Shown here: positions 16,455-25,712 of the stretch, in pieces | Position numbering within the stretch: the first letter of the stretch is position 1 | Layout of the letters: every line of letters begins with the position of its first letter | Source of the DNA: DASQHW01 sp038238245 | GTDB lineage: Bacteria; Actinomycetota; Acidimicrobiia; IMCC26256; PALSA-610 | Reading direction: 5' to 3' | Length of the DNA: 64,000 nt | NCBI GenBank assembly: GCA_038238245.1 | Contig: JBBRXX010000011.1 | Span: forward strand, 62,001-126,000 | Program-made: the position numbers and the translations under genes | Notes under the pieces: generated by a model | What the model was told of the DNA's origin: nothing | The model's database searches: none | The model's input: only the letters and a program-made list of their open reading frames with translations

Positions 16455-18662
16455 ATGTCGCTGCGCGCGCTCGCTCGCTTTTGCTACCGGCGTCGCCGCT
16501 TGGTCGTCGGCGTCTGGTTGGCGACGCTCGTCGGCATCAACGTGCTGGCGTCGGTACTCGGCACGAACTTCACGACGAACTTCAGCGCGCCGAACACCGA
16601 GTCGACGCGCGCGTCGAATTTGCTCTCGGCCAACTTCAAGGCGCAGTCGGGCGACGGCGTGCAAGTGGTGTTCAAGGGCATGCCCTCGATGCACGACGCG
16701 GCGGTCGAAGCTCAAGTCAAGGAGCTGACGGCCGCGATCACGCGAGTTCCGCACGTCATCAATGTGAGCGATCCGTACGCGTCGCCCGGCGACATCTCGC
16801 AATCGGGCACGGTGGCGTTGGCGAACGCGCAGCTCGACGGGAAGGCGCAGGACATTCCCAACGCGGTCGGCGCGCAGATGATCAAGATCGCGGAGGCGCA
16901 TTCGACGCCGCAGCTCGAGGTGCGCCTCGGAGGTCAGCTCATCCAGCAGTCGGAGCGACCGTCATTGTCGGGCGAAGGTATCGGCATCCTCGCCGCGATC
17001 GTCATCCTGCTCATCGCATTCGGGTCGGTGCTGGCGATGGCACTGCCCATCGTCGTCGCGCTCTCGGGCATTGCGGTCGGTCTTCCGATCATCGGCCTGC
17101 TCACGCACGTCTATCCGCTCCAGAGCTTCGCCACGACCTTGGCCACGATGATCGGCGTCGGCGTGGGCATCGACTATGCGCTGTTCGTCGTGACCCGATA
17201 TCGCCAAGGGCTCCACGCCGGCCTCGGCCCCGAGGACGCGGTGATCACCGCGATCGACACGTCGGGACGGGCCGTGCTCTTCGCGGGTCTCACGGTGATC
17301 ATCGCATTGCTCGGCATGCTCGCGATCGGGCTCTCGTTCATCAGCGGCCTCGGGATCGGTGCGGCGGCGGTCGTCGCCCTCACGGTCGCGGCCGCAGTCA
17401 CCTTGTTGCCCGCGGTGCTCGGCTTCGTCGGCACGAACATCGACAAGTGGCGGCTCCCCTGGGTGCACAACGACGGCGACGGCACGCGCGAGACCGTGTG
17501 GCATCGCTGGAGCCGCTTCGTCCAGCGGCACGCGTGGGCGTTGACGATCGCCGGGCTCGCGATCGTGCTGGCGCTCGCGCTGCCCGTGTTGTCCCTGCGG
17601 CTCGGATTCACCGACGCCGGCAATGACGCGGCCGGCACGCAAACGCGCCAGGCCTACGACCTCCTCTCCGAAGGCTTCGGGCCCGGCTTCAACGGGCCCT
17701 TCCTCCTCGCGATCGAGCTCCCGCCGGCCGCCAACCACAACGCCGATCTGGCCAACCTCGAAGCCGCGATCGCGTCGACGCCGGGAGTTGCGTCGGTCGC
17801 CCCCGCCGTCACCAACCCGGCCGGCACGACCGCGGTCATGCGCGTGTATCCGAGAACCGCGCCGCAGGACGAGAAGACGAGCTCGCTGCTGCACCATCTG
17901 CGTCACGACGTCATCCCGCAGGCAACGGCCGCATCCGGCGCGAAGGTCTACGTGGGTGGTTTCGCGGCACTGACCGACGACTTCGCGAACCTGCTCGGTC
18001 AGCGTCTGCCGCTGTTCATCGGCGTGGTGATCCTTCTCAGCTTCTTGTTGCTGATGGCCGTGTTCCGCTCGATCCTCGTACCGCTCAAGGCCGCGATCAT
18101 GAACCTGCTGTCGGTCGGCGCCGCGTACGGCGTGATCGTGATGATCTTCCAGTTCGGCTGGGGCAAAGAGCTCGTGGGCATCGGCAAGGAGGGTCCGATC
18201 CAGGCGTTCCTGCCGATCATGATGTTCGCCATCCTGTTCGGCCTCTCGATGGACTACGAGGTGTTCCTGTTGTCGCGCATCCGCGAGGAGTATCTGCGCA
18301 CGGGCGACAACCGCGACGCCGTCGCCGACGGGCTGTCCGCGACCGCTCGGGTCATCACGGCTGCCGCCGCGATCATGTGCACGTTCTTCCTGGCGTTCGT
18401 GCTCGGCGACAACATCATCATCAAGCTGTTCGGCATTGGGTTCGCGAGCGCGATCTTCATCGACGCGACGCTCATCCGCTTGGTGATCGTCCCGTCCACG
18501 ATGGAGCTGCTGGGCGACGCCAACTGGTGGCTGCCCCGTTGGCTCGATCGCGTCCTCCCCCACCTCGACGTCGAGGGACCGGCGATCGAGCCCGCGCCCG
18601 CCGAACCGACCGACGATGATCCCGACGCGCCCGAGGTCGTGACCGTCGGTGCCCGACGATGA
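16455..18662 (+). CDS. MMPL-family RND transporter
   Basis: The 735-residue protein has the MmpL/RND topology: one N-terminal TM, a large extracytoplasmic loop, five TMs, then a second copy of this layout. The proton-relay motifs GVGVGIDYALFVVTRYR (about residue 235) and FGLSMDYEVFLLSRIREEY (about residue 600) are intact. It has a strong GGAGG site upstream. Proteins of this family export lipids or drugs or act as heme or lipid carriers. The adjacent divergent MarR gene suggests inducible expression. Confidence 0.85.
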   Translation: MSLRALARFCYRRRRLVVGVWLATLVGINVLASVLGTNFTTNFSAPNTESTRASNLLSANFKAQSGDGVQVVFKGMPSMHDAAVEAQVKELTAAITRVPHVINVSDPYASPGDISQSGTVALANAQLDGKAQDIPNAVGAQMIKIAEAHSTPQLEVRLGGQLIQQSERPSLSGEGIGILAAIVILLIAFGSVLAMALPIVVALSGIAVGLPIIGLLTHVYPLQSFATTLATMIGVGVGIDYALFVVTRYRQGLHAGLGPEDAVITAIDTSGRAVLFAGLTVIIALLGMLAIGLSFISGLGIGAAAVVALTVAAAVTLLPAVLGFVGTNIDKWRLPWVHNDGDGTRETVWHRWSRFVQRHAWALTIAGLAIVLALALPVLSLRLGFTDAGNDAAGTQTRQAYDLLSEGFGPGFNGPFLLAIELPPAANHNADLANLEAAIASTPGVASVAPAVTNPAGTTAVMRVYPRTAPQDEKTSSLLHHLRHDVIPQATAASGAKVYVGGFAALTDDFANLLGQRLPLFIGVVILLSFLLLMAVFRSILVPLKAAIMNLLSVGAAYGVIVMIFQFGWGKELVGIGKEGPIQAFLPIMMFAILFGLSMDYEVFLLSRIREEYLRTGDNRDAVADGLSATARVITAAAAIMCTFFLAFVLGDNIIIKLFGIGFASAIFIDATLIRLVIVPSTMELLGDANWWLPRWLDRVLPHLDVEGPAIEPAPAEPTDDDPDAPEVVTVGARR

Positions 18663-18719
18663 CCGAGCCGGGGACCGTCAGAAAACCCTCTGCATCAGGC
18701 GGGCGCGACACACCAGAGT

Positions 18720-19634
18720 GTGGTCGTGCACAAGTCCCAGATCACACCCGCGCTCGTGACGCGGCTGCTGGCTGCGCAGTTCCCGCAGTGGGCCGAGCTT
18801 CCGGTGACTCGTGTCGAGCTCGACGGCTGGGACAACACGACCTTTCGCCTCGGCACCGAGATGTCCGTCCGACTCCCGAGTGGCGACGCGTACACGGCGC
18901 AGATCGACAAGGAACACCAATGGGTGCCGATCCTCGCCGCACAGCTACCACTCCAGATCCCGCAACCGCTGGCCAAGGGCACACCGTCGCAGGAGTTTCC
19001 GCGCCCCTGGTCGATCTACCGCTGGCTGGAAGGCGAGCTCCCGACCATCGACCGGATCGCGGACCTCGACAGGTTCGCAACTGACCTCGCCAGTTTTCTT
19101 CACGCGTTGTACCGCGTTGATGCCGTCGACGGCCCACCCGCCGGCCCGCACAGTCACTTCCGCGGCGGACCCGTCGCGACATGGGATGCGCAGACGCGTG
19201 CTGCAATTGCCGCGTTGGACGGACAGATCGACGGCGACACCGCGACCGATGTGTGGAATGCCGCTGTCGAAGCCGAATTTGATGGCCCGCCAGTTTGGGT
19301 CCACGGCGATATTGCGGCGACAAACCTCCTCGTTGTAGATGGCGAGCTGTCCGCCGTCATCGACTTCGGCTGCTCCGCCGTGGGGGATCCGGCATGTGAT
19401 GTCCCGATCGCGTGGACGCTCTTCCACGGCGAGAGCCGCCACACGTTTCGGGACGCGCTCGGCCTTGATGACGCGACCTGGGCGCGCGGCCGCGGATGGG
19501 CGCTGTGGAAAGCCTTGATCGAGGTGCATCACGCACTCGGTTCCGGCGCCGCCACTGATCAGCCCGGGTGGCTGCGAATGGGATGGCGGAAGAACGCCAC
19601 CGCAATCATCGAGGACGTGCTCGTCGAGCCTTGA
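18720..19634 (+). CDS. Aminoglycoside phosphotransferase (APH) family kinase
   Basis: A 304-residue protein kinase-like fold. VWVHGDIAATNLLV holds the catalytic Asp and Asn, and VIDFGCSAVGDPACDV holds the metal-binding Asp. The N-terminal lobe has LDGWDNTTFRLG. Members phosphorylate antibiotics, macrolides or small metabolites; this sequence resembles the broad environmental group rather than a known resistance enzyme. It lies 57 bp after the MMPL gene on the same strand. Confidence 0.75.
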   Translation: MVVHKSQITPALVTRLLAAQFPQWAELPVTRVELDGWDNTTFRLGTEMSVRLPSGDAYTAQIDKEHQWVPILAAQLPLQIPQPLAKGTPSQEFPRPWSIYRWLEGELPTIDRIADLDRFATDLASFLHALYRVDAVDGPPAGPHSHFRGGPVATWDAQTRAAIAALDGQIDGDTATDVWNAAVEAEFDGPPVWVHGDIAATNLLVVDGELSAVIDFGCSAVGDPACDVPIAWTLFHGESRHTFRDALGLDDATWARGRGWALWKALIEVHHALGSGAATDQPGWLRMGWRKNATAIIEDVLVEP

Positions 19635-19667
19635 CGCCGTCCCTCGTCGCTGGTCATCGCGGCGTGG

Positions 19668-20267
19668 CTATCGCAGCGCGCCGATCTGCGGCACGAAGCG
19701 GCCGGTCGTCGCGGCATAGGCCGCGTACGCCTCACCATGCGCCTCTCGCAGGTAGGGCTCCTCGACGAGCCGAACCTGGACCTCTACACCCGCGGCGAGC
19801 AGCGCGGCGCCGACCACCGTCGCCCGGTTCGGAGTCGCGACGGCGCTGGAGAGCCCGACCGCCGTCATGAACGAGAAGATGGGATTGCGCGCGTACTGGA
19901 ACAGGCCATTCGTGACGAGCTCGGTCCGTTCAGCCGCGTCGACACCGATCCGCCACGACCGACCCATGTCGAGTTGTGCGCGGTACGTACCGGCGAGACC
20001 GGCCGCGATCCCGGTGACACCGAGAACGCGCGTGGCTGAGAATCGTCGTGCTGACGGCGTTGCACCCGCGGTCCCGACGAGGCCCGTCACGGCCCCGGCC
20101 AGGATGAGGGCACTGGCCGCGCGCGCCGCGGGAGGCGCTGCTCGCGACAACCGGAAGCCGGTGTCACCCGTCGCGCGGTACTGGAGCCAGCTCCTCCAAC
20201 CGAACGTCAAGCCGATGTAGATCGCCTGGAGGACCAAGGCCACTCGCGCAATCGCCCGATTCGCCAT
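19668..20267 (-). CDS. Isoprenylcysteine carboxyl methyltransferase-like membrane protein
   Basis: The approximately 199-residue membrane protein has four to five hydrophobic segments and the C-terminal ICMT/PEMT signature: TNGLFQYARNPIFSFMT, then VRLVEEPYLREAHGEAYAAY, which binds SAM and the acceptor. I chose the ATG at 20267, behind GGCAGG, over a GTG at 20303. It is divergent from the hemolysin III gene. Bacterial members methylate small phenols, thiols or lipids. Confidence 0.7.
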   Translation of the reverse strand: MANRAIARVALVLQAIYIGLTFGWRSWLQYRATGDTGFRLSRAAPPAARAASALILAGAVTGLVGTAGATPSARRFSATRVLGVTGIAAGLAGTYRAQLDMGRSWRIGVDAAERTELVTNGLFQYARNPIFSFMTAVGLSSAVATPNRATVVGAALLAAGVEVQVRLVEEPYLREAHGEAYAAYAATTGRFVPQIGALR

Positions 20268-20341
20268 CTCGAGAGCCTGCCCGTGACGCGCCGGTGACGC
20301 CACTCACTGACCGGAATCGTCGCGCTGGGCAGACTGGGGAG

Positions 20342-21010
20342 GTGAACCGATCCGAAGTTCCGGAAACGCCGGCGCTCGAGGTCAAGCCGCGCTGGCGGGG
20401 CGCGTCGCACGAGGTCGCCGCGTACGTCTTCCCGGTGCTCGGCCTCGTCCTCGTGGCCGTCGCGCATACGACGGCCGCGCGTTGGGCGGCACTCGTCTAC
20501 ACCGTTGGGATCACCGCGATGTATGCCACGAGCGCGTGTTACCACCGTGGCGAATGGAGCCCTTCCGTCCGCCGGCGTCTCCGCCGACTCGACCACTCGA
20601 TGATCTTGGTCGGCATCGCCGCGACCTACACCCCGGTCGCGGTGGTCGGACTCGACACACGTAGCGCGCGCATCCTGCTCGGCGTCGTATGGCCTCTGGC
20701 GGTGGCCGGGATCGTGGTGCAGATGTTCTGGCTCAACGCGCCCCGCTGGCTCGTCGCGGGCCTCTACGTCGTCATCGGTTGGACCGCGCTCGCGTTCGTC
20801 CCGGTGCTCTGGCACGAGCTCGGCGTGGTCACGTTCTCGCTCATCGTCTGCGGCGGTCTCTGCTATTCGCTCGGTGCACGGGTCTACTCGACGCGCCGGC
20901 CCGACCCCGTGCCTGCGGTGTTCGGTTTCCATGAGGTGTTTCACGCGCTCGTGATCGCGGCCGGCGTGATCTTCTACGTCGCGATCGCACGCGTGATCGT
21001 CACCGCGTAG
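20342..21010 (+). CDS. Hemolysin III family (PAQR/YqfA-like) membrane protein
   Basis: A seven-TM protein of about 222 residues. The conserved SACYHRGEWSPSVRRRLRRLDHSMILVGI block and FGFHEVFHALVIAAG carry the histidine and serine residues of the PAQR metal site. The start is unsure: GTG at 20342 sits immediately after GGGGAGG, and GTG at 20294 would add 16 residues. It converges on the ABC transporter. The physiological role of bacterial hemolysin III proteins is not settled. Confidence 0.75.
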   Translation: MNRSEVPETPALEVKPRWRGASHEVAAYVFPVLGLVLVAVAHTTAARWAALVYTVGITAMYATSACYHRGEWSPSVRRRLRRLDHSMILVGIAATYTPVAVVGLDTRSARILLGVVWPLAVAGIVVQMFWLNAPRWLVAGLYVVIGWTALAFVPVLWHELGVVTFSLIVCGGLCYSLGARVYSTRRPDPVPAVFGFHEVFHALVIAAGVIFYVAIARVIVTA

Positions 21011-21016
21011 TCAGTA

Positions 21017-22720
21017 TCAGCGCAGTGCGCTCCGTGTGCTGCGCACGAGCACACCCCAAGTAGCGACCAGGAACACGATCGCGAACGCGGCGAGGATGAG
21101 CCAGTACGTGCCGGTGGACGCGCGACCCGCGTCGCCGAACGACGCGAGCAGCGGCGGCCCGAGTGTTGAGCCGCCATGACCGAGGGTGCGTCGCGCCCCG
21201 AGGTCGTGACCGATGGCCTCGAAGGCCCAGCGCGACGGCATCATCGCGCTGAGGGCGGCGCCCGCCTTCGCCATGAGGTGCACCGGCAGGATCGCACCCG
21301 CGAACAACACGGCGGGGAAGCACAACATCGGTAGCGCGAGCGTCGCCTGCGCGACGTTGCCCACCGTGGCGGAGGTGAGCAGGCCGAGGCCAAGCGCCGC
21401 GATTGCACACAACAGCAGGCCGATCGCGATCGACGCGTACGTGGACAGCGGGCGACTGGGGAGGCGGTCCAACAGACGAAGCACGCCCAGCATCGCGATG
21501 ATCACGATGAGGAGAAACGGCACGAGAACTGTCACCTTCGACATCACGTACGCGCCCAGCCGCAGGCCGACGAGGCGTTCGCGGCGCACGATCGTGCGCT
21601 CGGTGCAAATCTGGAGCAAGCCGTAGGTGAGCCCGAAGAAGAACGCGGCGAAGACGATCCAGAAGCCGATCATCACCATCGAGCTCGGGTCCGGGTCCTG
21701 GAAGTCGAACGCGCCGGGACGGAAGAGAACGGCGAACATGCCGACGACCAGCGCCGGTGACGCGAGCAGGATCGCGAGCGTCAACGGGTTGCGCACGAAT
21801 GTCTCGAGCGTCCGGCGGGTGAGGACGCCCCACTGTGTGAACCCGCTCGCTACCGGTCGCTTGTTCACGACTCGATTGCCGGCGTACTCTGCCGGCACCG
21901 CACCGACCGTGCCCGCGGCAGAGGTGGTGCGATCCACGTCAGCCAGGCGCCGGAACAGCGCCGGGACCGAGCTGACCCCGAACTGCTCGAGCGCCTCGTC
22001 GACGGTCCCGACGAAGCCCACCCGCCCACCCCGTGCCATGAACACGACGCGATCGCACAGCGCAAGGTCCTCCACCGAATGCGTGGCGAACACGACGGTC
22101 GCCGACCGGTCGGCGAGTGCCCGCAGGTGGAGGATCAGCTCCGCGCTCGTGGCTGGATCGAGGCCGGACGTCGGCTCGTCCAGAAAGAAGACGCGCGGTT
22201 CCGTAAGGAGCTCGACAGCAATGCTTGCGCGCTTGCGCTGCCCGCCGCTCAGCGAACCGACCCGGACGTCGGCGTACTCGGTCAGCCCCACGGTGTCGAT
22301 CGCGGCACGGACCGCGGCGTCGACCTCGGCTGCGGATGTCGACGACGGAAGGCGGAGCCGTGCTGCGTAGCGGAGCGTGTGGTGAAGAGGAAGGTCGGCG
22401 TGGATGATGTCGTCCTGCGGCACGTACCCGATCACGCCGCGGAACTTCCGCAGGTTGGCATGCAGGTCGATGCCATCGAGGCGCACCGATCCCGCGCTGG
22501 TCGGCGCGCTGCCGGCGATCGCCTCCAGCAGCGTCGTCTTGCCGGCACCGCTCGGACCGACGATCGCGACGAGCTCACCCGCCGCGACGGTGAACGACAC
22601 GGCATCCAGGAGCGTGATCTCGCCGCGCCTGCGGACCTGGAGGCGCCTGGACAGCTCGTTGACGTCGACGCAGAAGCCCTGGGATTGGACACGCGCCTCG
22701 GGCGCCGTCGTTGCGGTCAC
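21017..22720 (-). CDS. ABCG-type ABC transporter (fused ATPase and permease)
   Basis: The 567-residue protein fuses an N-terminal ATPase (Walker A VGPSGAGKTTLLEAI, signature VGSLSGGQRKRASIAVEL, Walker B VFFLDEPTSGLDP) with a C-terminal ABC-2 membrane domain of six TMs from about residue 320. This is a half-size ABCG layout and would dimerise. It starts at a GTG and is divergent from a TetR gene across a 75-bp gap with two operator-like palindromes, so its expression is probably relieved by the TetR ligand. Drug or lipid export is inferred. Confidence 0.85.
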   Translation of the reverse strand: MTATTAPEARVQSQGFCVDVNELSRRLQVRRRGEITLLDAVSFTVAAGELVAIVGPSGAGKTTLLEAIAGSAPTSAGSVRLDGIDLHANLRKFRGVIGYVPQDDIIHADLPLHHTLRYAARLRLPSSTSAAEVDAAVRAAIDTVGLTEYADVRVGSLSGGQRKRASIAVELLTEPRVFFLDEPTSGLDPATSAELILHLRALADRSATVVFATHSVEDLALCDRVVFMARGGRVGFVGTVDEALEQFGVSSVPALFRRLADVDRTTSAAGTVGAVPAEYAGNRVVNKRPVASGFTQWGVLTRRTLETFVRNPLTLAILLASPALVVGMFAVLFRPGAFDFQDPDPSSMVMIGFWIVFAAFFFGLTYGLLQICTERTIVRRERLVGLRLGAYVMSKVTVLVPFLLIVIIAMLGVLRLLDRLPSRPLSTYASIAIGLLLCAIAALGLGLLTSATVGNVAQATLALPMLCFPAVLFAGAILPVHLMAKAGAALSAMMPSRWAFEAIGHDLGARRTLGHGGSTLGPPLLASFGDAGRASTGTYWLILAAFAIVFLVATWGVLVRSTRSALR

Positions 22721-22735
22721 CGGTCCCCCCTAGAT

Positions 22736-22753
22736 AGCACGAACGGTCGTGCT
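22736..22753. promoter_or_regulatory. Operator copy 1 for the divergent TetR/ABC pair
   Basis: AGCACGA-ACGG-TCGTGCT is a perfect inverted repeat with 7-bp arms and a 4-bp spacer. It is 15 bases from the ABC gene start. The same half-site TCGTGCT recurs 31 bases away. Confidence 0.7.
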
Positions 22754-22766
22754 GCAGCCGTGAGAG

Positions 22767-22784
22767 AGTACGACCGATCGTGCT
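22767..22784. promoter_or_regulatory. Operator copy 2 for the divergent TetR/ABC pair
   Basis: AGTACGA-CCGA-TCGTGCT repeats the previous site with a single arm mismatch. The following TATCTT (from 22784) could be the tetR -10 box, so occupancy would block tetR itself. The two centres are 31 bp apart. Confidence 0.65.
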
Positions 22785-22795
22785 ATCTTGTCAAC

Positions 22796-23479
22796 ATGCC
22801 GAGCGACCGGAAGCAGCGCGCGGACGGAGAACGCACGCGCGAGGCGATCGTGCGCGAAGCGGTGTCGCTCGCGACCGTCGACGGCCTCGAAGGCCTCTCG
22901 ATCGGCAACCTCGCCGGCGCACTGGACATGAGCAAGAGCGGCATTTACGCGCACTTCGGCTCAAAACAAGATCTCCAACTCGCGACCGTGGACGAAGCGG
23001 GACGGATCTTCCAAGCCGAGGTCATCGAACCGGCACTCGCCTCCGCACCCGGACTCGCGCAACTCGTTGCAGTGTGTGACGCCTTCTTCGACCACCTCAT
23101 GCGGCGCACCTTCCCCGGCGGCTGCTTCTTCGCCGGGGCCGTCCTGGAAATGGGCACGCGCCCGGGACCGGTCAAAGAACAGATCGCAGCGTTTCAAGGC
23201 GGCTTCACCGCCCTGATCCGCCAGTTCGTCGTCACCGCGCTCCAACGCCACGAGCTCCCCGCCGACGAAGACGCCGACGCACTCACGTTCGAGCTCAACG
23301 GCATCATCCTCGCCGCCAACACCAACTTCGTCCTCCGCGAAGACCCCGCCGCGCTCGACATGGCGAGAGCCATCGTCCGCCGACGACTCGGAATCACAAC
23401 GACAGCCGCGCCCCGGTCGACGCGCACGAGGGTAAGGCCGAAAAGAACACCCGGAAAGAGATCCGCCGCGACTGGGTGA
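22796..23479 (+). CDS. TetR-family regulator of the adjacent ABC transporter
   Basis: A 227-residue TetR protein: HTH LSIGNLAGALDMSKSGIYAHF with the KSGIYAHFGSKQDL recognition helix, then a ligand domain (FPGGCFFAGAVLEMGTRPGPV) of the TetR_C-like group common in actinobacteria. The tail is Arg/Lys/Thr-rich. It is divergent from the ABC gene, and two near-identical palindromes lie between. It converges on the acyl-CoA dehydrogenase with a 3-bp gap. Confidence 0.8.
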   Translation: MPSDRKQRADGERTREAIVREAVSLATVDGLEGLSIGNLAGALDMSKSGIYAHFGSKQDLQLATVDEAGRIFQAEVIEPALASAPGLAQLVAVCDAFFDHLMRRTFPGGCFFAGAVLEMGTRPGPVKEQIAAFQGGFTALIRQFVVTALQRHELPADEDADALTFELNGIILAANTNFVLREDPAALDMARAIVRRRLGITTTAAPRSTRTRVRPKRTPGKRSAATG

Positions 23480-23482
23480 GCG

Positions 23483-24763
23483 TCAGGCGCGGCCGGCGAA
23501 GTACTTGGCGTAGCCCTCGGCGAGGGCGCGCAGCTCCGGGTCGGCTTGGAACGCGGGTTCGAACTTCTCGAGCGCTTGCTCGCGCTTGGCCGGGAAGTAC
23601 TCGGTCGGCCAGTTACCCACGTGCGGACGGTATCCCTTGAGCACGTTGCGGGCGACGGTGGCCTTGTGCACCTCGTCGACGCCGTCGGCGATGCCCATAG
23701 TGGGCGCGCCCGCATACATCGCCTGCAAGGGCGTGAGGTTGGTGGTGCCCAGCGAGCCGAGGATGTGCAGGGCGCTGAACGACACCTCGCGCAGCACCCT
23801 GGCCATCGTGTACTTCACGGCCGCGATGTCGGTTCGGGTCTCCTGGGTGCTGGTGTTGTCGATCTTCCATGCCGTCTCGAGGACGAACAAGCGCAGCATC
23901 TGGATGGATGCGTAGGAGTCGGCGATCTTCTCTTGCACCATCTGGTGCTCCGCGATGATCTTGCCGTGCGACTCGCGACTCAGGGCTCGCTCGCACATCA
24001 TGTCGAAGGCCAGTTTGCACTGGGCGATGGTGCGCATCGCGTGGTGGATGCGCCCGCCGCCCAACCGGCGCTGCGCGAGGACTTTGGCGCCGTTCTCGGG
24101 CCCGAGCAGGTGGTCGAGGGGAACTCGTACCTCGTTGTAGATGATGTGGTTGTGGTTGCGCGGTTCGGGTTGGATCTCGACGCCGGGCGTCTTGCGGGGC
24201 ACGACATACATGCCGTTCGTGCACATGACGAAGAGGATGTCTGCCACCCGCCCGGCGCTGGTGAACCACTTCTCGCCGCTGATGACCCATTCGTCGCCGT
24301 CACGTACCGCATGGGTCTTGAACAGGTTCGGGTCTGAGCCGCCCTGCGGTTCGGTCATCGAGTACGCGGACCAGAGCTCCTGGTTCAGCATCGGCTCGAG
24401 CCAACGCTTCTTCTGCTCGTCGGTGCCGTAGGCGGCGAGCATCTCCATGTTGCCGGTGTCCGGAGCGGCGGCGCCGAACATCTGCGGGGCCGACGGAAAG
24501 CGGCCCAGGATCTCGTTCAACAAACCGAGCTTGAGTTGCCCGTAGCCGGGGCCGCCCAGCTCCTCGTCGAGGAAGATCGCCCACAGTCCTTGTGCCCGGA
24601 CCTGGTCCTGCAGGCCTTTGACCAACCCCCTGATCTTCGGGTCCCGCGACCTGACCGCATAGGGAAACACGTATTCGAGTGGCTCCACTTCTTCCCGGCA
24701 GAACCGCTCGACCCAGTCGAGCTTCTCCTGGAACTCAGGCTCGGTAGAGAAGTCCCAACCCAT
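23483..24763 (-). CDS. Acyl-CoA dehydrogenase family protein
   Basis: The 426-residue protein begins MGWDFSTEPEFQEKLDWVER. It has YSMTEPQGGSDPNLFKTHAV and EWVISGEKWFTSAG for FAD and substrate binding, and QAMYAGAPTMGIADGVDEVH near the C-terminus. It resembles the ACAD10/11-like group acting on long or branched acyl-CoA. It is a single gene, with a decayed peptidase fragment upstream. The substrate is unknown; neighbours elsewhere in the window suggest lipid or steroid degradation. Confidence 0.8.
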   Translation of the reverse strand: MGWDFSTEPEFQEKLDWVERFCREEVEPLEYVFPYAVRSRDPKIRGLVKGLQDQVRAQGLWAIFLDEELGGPGYGQLKLGLLNEILGRFPSAPQMFGAAAPDTGNMEMLAAYGTDEQKKRWLEPMLNQELWSAYSMTEPQGGSDPNLFKTHAVRDGDEWVISGEKWFTSAGRVADILFVMCTNGMYVVPRKTPGVEIQPEPRNHNHIIYNEVRVPLDHLLGPENGAKVLAQRRLGGGRIHHAMRTIAQCKLAFDMMCERALSRESHGKIIAEHQMVQEKIADSYASIQMLRLFVLETAWKIDNTSTQETRTDIAAVKYTMARVLREVSFSALHILGSLGTTNLTPLQAMYAGAPTMGIADGVDEVHKATVARNVLKGYRPHVGNWPTEYFPAKREQALEKFEPAFQADPELRALAEGYAKYFAGRA

Positions 24764-24909
24764 CAGATGACTCCCGTGCTCGACGCGTGCATCGCCCAGG
24801 ACGGTACCGCCCTTCGATGTGTTCGATGGCGAGCGTGTGGGGCGCGCGTTCTGCGCAGGTCCCGGGATCTGCACAATGGGGGGGTCAGCACCCCTGGTGA
24901 CGTGACGCG

Positions 24910-25244
24910 GCGACCACGTTTCGGCGTTGCTCGTCAGCGAGACCCTCGACGCCGCCGAGCCCTTCAAGAACAGCCTGGCGGTGCGCAAGCTGTTCCCCCG
25001 CTCGAGCCTGCTCGCCGAGCCGGGCGGAACGACCCACGCCGGCACGCCGTTGGGCAACGCGTGCGTCGACGGGCACATCGCCGACTACCTCGCAACCGGC
25101 GCGTTGCCTCCCCGCAAGCCCGGCCGTCGCGCCGACGCCACGTGCAAGCCGCTCCCGCAGCCCGTACCCGCGGGAGCGGGACAGACGCAGGCATTGTCGA
25201 GCGCGCGGCCGGCAGTGCGTCCATCTGTGTTCGCGCACCGCTGA
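24910..25244 (+). pseudogene. Remnant of a TAP-like secreted alpha/beta-hydrolase (C-terminal part only)
   Basis: The frame reads LLVSETLDAAEPFKNSLAVR, then LFPRSSLLAEPGGTTHAGTPL and GNACVDGHIADYLATGALPP, which is the C-terminal domain of actinobacterial tripeptidyl-aminopeptidase-like hydrolases, including the catalytic His (THAG). No catalytic serine domain is found upstream: the sequence before 24910 does not continue the homology in any frame. It is best read as a 5'-deleted gene. The rest of the gap from 24764 shows no other gene. Confidence 0.6.
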
Positions 25245-25293
25245 GAAACGGTGCGTTGTACCGTTCTGGCTCCTTCACCGGAGAGGCGTGGCG

Positions 25294-25683
25294 ATGTTCG
25301 AATCATCGATTGGAATCACGGTTGATTGCGTCGAGGCCGACGTCGACGTCCTCGCAGACTTCTGGGCCGCCGCGCTCGGCTACGAGAAACTGCTGCCCTT
25401 CCTGCTTGTCGACCCGGGCGGCGTCCGACCGCGGCTGGCCTTCCAATCGGTCCCGGAACCCAAGGTCGGCAAGAACCGCTGGCACCTCGACCTCTACGTC
25501 GAACATCTCGACGGGCTCGCCGGCGAGGTCGCGCGGCTCCGCGCGCTCGGGGCGTCCGAGGTTCTCCACGTTGACGAGGAGGTGTTCGGGTTCACCAATA
25601 CCTTCACCGCCATGCTGGATCCGTGCGGGAACGAGGTCTGCGTGTGTGCCCCGCACGTTCCGGTCGGTTCCGCAGCCGACTGA
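25294..25683 (+). CDS. VOC (glyoxalase-like) family protein
   Basis: A 129-residue single VOC domain: IGITVDCVEADVDVLADFWA at the start and FTNTFTAMLDPCGNEVCVC at the end, with the beta-alpha-beta-beta-beta repeat between. I chose ATG 25294, behind GGAGAGG with 7-base spacing, over GTG 25288. It precedes the phytanoyl-CoA dioxygenase-like gene by 29 bp. The function is not predictable. Confidence 0.7.
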   Translation: MFESSIGITVDCVEADVDVLADFWAAALGYEKLLPFLLVDPGGVRPRLAFQSVPEPKVGKNRWHLDLYVEHLDGLAGEVARLRALGASEVLHVDEEVFGFTNTFTAMLDPCGNEVCVCAPHVPVGSAAD

Positions 25684-25712
25684 GTTCAGCGCGGGCGAAT
25701 GCGTTGACCAAC

